From: Sphingopyxis sp. OPL5
GTDB lineage: Bacteria > Pseudomonadota > Alphaproteobacteria > Sphingomonadales > Sphingomonadaceae
DNA: 64,000 nucleotides
Assembly: GCF_003797775.2 (NCBI RefSeq)
Contig: NZ_CP060725.1
Coordinates: 992,001-1,056,000 of the forward strand
Direction of reading: 5' to 3'
Positions 61,015 through 64,000 of the stretch are shown piece by piece. Each line of letters begins with the position of its first letter. Within the stretch, counting starts at the first letter, position 1. Made by a program: the position numbers and the translations under genes. The notes beneath the pieces were generated by a model that saw nothing but the letters and a program-made list of their open reading frames with translations, had not been told where the DNA came from and did no database searches.

Positions 61015-62307
61015 TCAGTCTTCGGCCGCGAGATATTGATCGAGGCTGTCGTAGAAATGGCGTAGCCGGCGCTCCTGCCGGTTGAAGAGCATTCCTTTGA
61101 ACCCCTTGGAATTGACGCCCTTCTGAAGCCAGGGGACGTTGCGCGCGTCTTGGTTATAGACCTCATTCTCGAACTTATAGTCGAGTCCGCGCCCGTGTAC
61201 CGTCTTGGGCCGCTCCACCGTCATCCCCGGCTCTGCCGGACGTTCGAACTGCTGGACCCAGAAAGTCGCTCGCCCAGGATCGTCGGCATGCGGCATGTAG
61301 CGAAATATCGAGAAGCGCTCGGCGAATGTGTTGATCGTGATATTGGGAAAGATGAAATAGTGGAAATCGTCGGTCATCTGATCGTCCGACAGCGCCGCGA
61401 CGTCATAGCCCGCTTCCGTCAGCTTAGCCCGCATGCCGCGCTGCATAGCCAGCCGCATGTCGTCGAGCCGCCCCTCATATTCATCAGCATCAGCATCAAC
61501 CCCAGCGGCAGCCGCCATCGCCTTCAGCCCCGGCTGTGCCTTGCGTCGCTGCTCCTCGGGCAGGCGCGAACAAGGCGCGCCCATATGATAGAGGCCGCGG
61601 CTGTGGAGACCATAAAGATCGATCGGCATGTCCTCCGCGTCTTCCAGATAGAATTGCAGCTGCGGGTGCGTCACCGGGCCGTGGTAGCCCTCCTGGAATG
61701 CATCCGCGGCAATCTTCCAGTTGCAGTCCCATTCAACGATCTGCTCGCCGACGAAATTATAGGTATCGAGCCCATACCCGGCGAGTTGGCGTCCCGCCTC
61801 ACCCAGAAATTCCTCGAGGCTACCGGCATTGGGATCGAGATTGATCCAGACGAGATTCTGCCAGACCTGACAGCGGATCGGCGGCAGGGCGACATCCTTC
61901 TCGTCGGTATAGCCCTGGAAGCTCTCCTTATCGGGAATGTTGCGCAACGACCCGTCGAGGTTCCACTCGAAGCCATGGAACCAGCAATAGAGCGAGCGGA
62001 TGTTGCGGCGCTCGGTGACGATCTGGCGCCCGCGATGCTGGCAGACATTGTAGAAGGCGCGGATCGCGCCATCGTCGCCATGCACGACCACCACCGGCTC
62101 CTTGCCGATCATGATCGGAAACGCATCGCCGGGCCTTGCGACGTCCGCAACAGGACACGCCAGGAGCCAGACCTTCGAGAAGACCTTTTCGAACTCGGCG
62201 GAAAGCACATCACGACCAGTGAATCTATGAGGCGAGATTCGCGACGTCGAAAATCCATCTGCGTCCAAAACCCCTTTATTTTCGGCAAGAATTATCTCTC
62301 CGGTCAT
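61015..62307 (-). CDS. Rieske aromatic-ring-hydroxylating/demethylating oxygenase, alpha subunit
   Basis: 430 aa. Rieske cluster C89-x-H91 and C108-x2-H111 (FYNVCQHRGR, LYCWFHGFEW). The mononuclear iron site is NWKIAADAFQEGYHGPVTHPQ with Asp202 bridging and His209/His214. No beta-subunit gene accompanies it, and the partner is a putidaredoxin-type ferredoxin, as in single-component oxygenase alpha systems such as dicamba-type demethylases. Substrate unknown. A strong GAGGAAAG site precedes the ATG at 62307. The promoter shares a palindrome with the divergent SDR gene. Confidence 0.92.
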   Translation of the reverse strand: MTGEIILAENKGVLDADGFSTSRISPHRFTGRDVLSAEFEKVFSKVWLLACPVADVARPGDAFPIMIGKEPVVVVHGDDGAIRAFYNVCQHRGRQIVTERRNIRSLYCWFHGFEWNLDGSLRNIPDKESFQGYTDEKDVALPPIRCQVWQNLVWINLDPNAGSLEEFLGEAGRQLAGYGLDTYNFVGEQIVEWDCNWKIAADAFQEGYHGPVTHPQLQFYLEDAEDMPIDLYGLHSRGLYHMGAPCSRLPEEQRRKAQPGLKAMAAAAGVDADADEYEGRLDDMRLAMQRGMRAKLTEAGYDVAALSDDQMTDDFHYFIFPNITINTFAERFSIFRYMPHADDPGRATFWVQQFERPAEPGMTVERPKTVHGRGLDYKFENEVYNQDARNVPWLQKGVNSKGFKGMLFNRQERRLRHFYDSLDQYLAAED

Positions 62308-62332
62308 ATTGGACTTTCCTCTTTCATCCTCT

Positions 62333-62350
62333 TATCTAGTATCATAGATA
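62333..62350. promoter_or_regulatory. 18-bp operator-like palindrome between divergent catabolic operons
   Basis: TATCTA-GTATCA-TAGATA: perfect 6-bp arms and a 6-bp spacer, AT-rich in a GC-rich setting. It is exactly between the oxygenase (minus) and SDR (plus) starts. FCD-type GntR regulators bind palindromes of this kind, and one is encoded 1.3 kb away (63663). An outer TCTTAT/ATAAGA pair continues the symmetry nearly to 26 bp. Confidence 0.62.
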
Positions 62351-62377
62351 TAAGAAGATCGGATGGAGGGCAAGAGG

Positions 62378-63106
62378 ATGAAGACTGCCGTGATTACCGG
62401 CGCCGCATCGGGTATCGGCCGGCACATCGCCATCGCACTGGCTTTGCGAGAAGCTGAAAGGCTGGTCCTGATCGACGTCGATGTCGATGGCATGAAAGAG
62501 ACAGCGAGCCTTGCCTCAGGTGCGGAAACTATGCTGATCACGGCGGATCTTACATGCGCCGACGCCATCGCCTCGGCCTTTGCCTCGCTCGCCGACGGCC
62601 AGATTATCATCGATCTCCTGTTCAATTGTGCCGGCATACCCGCCGGCACGCCGGCTTGGCCCGACACGCCTGCAGCGCGAATCCACACCATCATCGATCT
62701 CAACCTCGCAGGCACGATTCTCAGCGTCCAGGCGGCGCTGCCGTTGATGCGCTCACCCGGCGGCTCGATCGTCAACATCGCGTCGGTCAGCGGCCTCAAT
62801 CCCTATGCGACCGGCGCCGTCTATGCCGCGAGCAAGGCCGGCGTGATCATGTTTACCCGCTGCTGCGCCGAGCTTGCGGTCACCCATGGCGTCCGGGTCA
62901 ACGCGCTTTGTCCGGGCATTGTCGACACGCCTTTCCTCCGGAAGACGGGGTCTGGTGGCCAGACGGCAGACTGGCTTGCCGAGCGCCTCCGTGACCGTTC
63001 GATCCTCACCGCAACCGAGGTAGCGGACGCGGCGATAAAGCTCGCGCTCGAGCCCGACACGGCGGGCGAATATGAAGTGCTGGTCGCCGGCACGGCCGAC
63101 GCCTAA
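62378..63106 (+). CDS. SDR-family dehydrogenase
   Basis: 242 aa from the ATG at 62378, which has GGAGGG spaced 7 nt before it; the ATG at 62363 has none. Rossmann motif GAASGIG, ADLT acidic site, LFNCAGIP for NNAG, SVSGLNP for the catalytic Ser and YAASKAG for Tyr/Lys. [16 protein letters not shown] is typical. In this cluster it could oxidise a cis-diol or an alcohol from oxygenase action. The N-terminal Asp following the glycine loop (LIDVDVDG) points to NAD. Confidence 0.9.
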   Translation: MKTAVITGAASGIGRHIAIALALREAERLVLIDVDVDGMKETASLASGAETMLITADLTCADAIASAFASLADGQIIIDLLFNCAGIPAGTPAWPDTPAARIHTIIDLNLAGTILSVQAALPLMRSPGGSIVNIASVSGLNPYATGAVYAASKAGVIMFTRCCAELAVTHGVRVNALCPGIVDTPFLRKTGSGGQTADWLAERLRDRSILTATEVADAAIKLALEPDTAGEYEVLVAGTADA

Positions 63107-63153
63107 TCACCTGCCTCACGCCTCCCCTTCCCCTCCGACAAGGATTTTCTTGC

Positions 63154-63654
63154 ATGACCACCTCATCCGAAACAGCCGGATATGCGCTGAACCAGACGAT
63201 GCTTCGTGTGCGAGATCCCGAAGATTCCCTGCGTTTCTATCGCGACATACTGGGCATGACGCTCCTCCAGCGGCTCGATTTCGAGGACATGCAATTCTCG
63301 CTCTACTTCCTTGCCTATCTCGGTGAAGGCGAGATCATTCCATCGGATCCAGCCGCGCGGGCGCGCTTCATATTCGATCGCGAAACGACGCTCGAGCTGA
63401 CGCATAACTGGGGAAGCGAGAAGGAAATCGCTACGCCCTACCATAATGGCAACAGCGAACCGCGGGGGTTCGGCCATATCGGAATCAGCGTGCCCGACGT
63501 CTATGAAGCATGCCAGCGCTTCGAACGGCTGGGTGCAACCTTCGTGAAGCGCCCGGATGACGGCAAAATGAAGGGGATCGCCTTCGTTTCCGATCCCGAT
63601 GGCTATTGGATCGAAATCCTCTCTTCGCCGCGCATGACCGACTTCCTGACCTGA
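63154..63654 (+). CDS. Glyoxalase I family protein
   Basis: 166 aa. The classic lactoylglutathione lyase layout: [106 protein letters not shown]. The Gln, Glu, His and Glu metal positions are all in place. In this setting it may detoxify methylglyoxal or an aldehyde/glutathione adduct made in the catabolic pathway. It follows the SDR gene by 47 bp. Confidence 0.92.
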   Translation: MTTSSETAGYALNQTMLRVRDPEDSLRFYRDILGMTLLQRLDFEDMQFSLYFLAYLGEGEIIPSDPAARARFIFDRETTLELTHNWGSEKEIATPYHNGNSEPRGFGHIGISVPDVYEACQRFERLGATFVKRPDDGKMKGIAFVSDPDGYWIEILSSPRMTDFLT

Positions 63655-63662
63655 GCGCCGTC

Positions 63663-63998
63663 CTAGAGCGGGTCGAGATCAGGATCGAAATCGGCGAAGG
63701 AAACGGTCCGCGCGACTTCGCTCGGAAACAGCTGGCGCATGTCCGCCAGATAGCCGTCGACAAGGCCACTCATCGCCCGGCGCGCCTCTTCGGCATCGCG
63801 CGCGCGAACCGCATCGAAGACCTTGCGCGCGCGCTGGAGGGCGAGAACCCGAAAGGGCTCGGCAGGGACCATTCCGCCCGACCGGGTCAAACGTCGCAGG
63901 GCTGGCGCCAGCATCTCGATCAGCGGATTACGCGTCGCATCGGCGACGGCGTTCCAGAAGCGCGAATAGGCACGATAATAAGTCGGATAATCACCGAC
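63663..63998 (-). CDS. GntR-family regulator, C-terminal FCD domain (partial)
   Basis: The C-terminal 112 residues of a protein that runs off the right edge. FWNAVADATRNPLIEMLAPALRRL (with the FCD 'FHxALAxAxGNPxL' pattern) and FDAVRARDAEEARRAMSGLVDGYLADM near the end are typical of FCD effector-binding domains. The winged-helix N terminus lies outside. It is convergent with the glyoxalase gene and most likely controls the divergent oxygenase/SDR promoters through the palindrome at 62333-62350. Confidence 0.85.
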   Translation of the reverse strand, partial: VGDYPTYYRAYSRFWNAVADATRNPLIEMLAPALRRLTRSGGMVPAEPFRVLALQRARKVFDAVRARDAEEARRAMSGLVDGYLADMRQLFPSEVARTVSFADFDPDLDPL

Positions 63999-64000
63999 CG

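Overview
The window looks like a chromosomal segment of a high-GC alphaproteobacterium of the order Sphingomonadales. Sphingopyxis or a close relative is my best guess, from gene content and repeat style rather than from any search. Pointers are a SUF-only Fe-S operon led by an Rrf2 regulator, a class 2 dihydroorotate dehydrogenase, a TonB-dependent receptor, a flavin-dependent tryptophan-halogenase-family protein, CobS/CobT without other cobalamin genes in view, very compact gene packing with ATGA/TGATG overlaps, and several families of dispersed GC-rich palindromic repeats. No rRNA, tRNA, CRISPR array, prophage or classical transposase is visible.

Layout. 1-6257: acyl-CoA synthetase fragment, a paired palindromic repeat, gamma-glutamyltranspeptidase, pyrD, a DUF885 lipoprotein and an AraC-type regulator. 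6258-6685: a dispersed repeat, a candidate small RNA with a strong terminator, and the suf promoter. 6686-13179: a ten-gene suf operon (rrf2, sufB, two unknown ORFs, sufC, a third unknown ORF, sufD, sufS, sufT, sufA) in which every junction overlaps; two copies of one GC-rich hairpin repeat lie inside coding sequence at the rrf2/sufB and sufD/sufS junctions. 13239-22660: MddA-like methyltransferase, extensin-like protein, halogenase, porin, CPA2 antiporter, a Phd/PIN toxin-antitoxin pair, a P450 and a Gly/Arg/Pro-rich lipoprotein.

22668-31776 is a long minus-strand series: two SLC1-type symporters, an SLC13 permease, aroC, a GNAT acetyltransferase, fabI, a YihY/BrkB protein and a CbpA-like co-chaperone. 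31919-40934 holds pdxH, a PhzF homologue, a serine hydrolase, an AraC/SDR divergent pair, an alpha/beta hydrolase, pirin, cupin, BolA and a J-domain protein. 41032-46544 carries cobS and cobT, separated by a lipoprotein hydrolase (same strand) and an MFS permease plus a 44-aa membrane peptide (opposite strand). 47232-48355 is a tandem pair of diverged exported paralogues.

48537-52028 holds an acetolactate-synthase-like ThDP enzyme and an aldehyde dehydrogenase, separated by a 368-bp unit: a GIY-YIG nuclease gene bracketed by perfect 29-bp inverted repeats that are themselves hairpins. I regard this as the most interesting element here. 52248-58589 holds an LpxH-like phosphoesterase, a GT4 glycosyltransferase, a TonB-dependent receptor with a Gly/Pro-rich insert, and guaA. 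Past the 3' end of guaA, a known genomic-island integration site, is about 590 bp with no recognisable gene, then rlmJ, a small unknown gene, and a catabolic cluster: putidaredoxin-type ferredoxin, Rieske oxygenase alpha subunit, SDR, glyoxalase and an FCD-type GntR regulator, with a clear 18-bp operator-like palindrome between the divergent operons.
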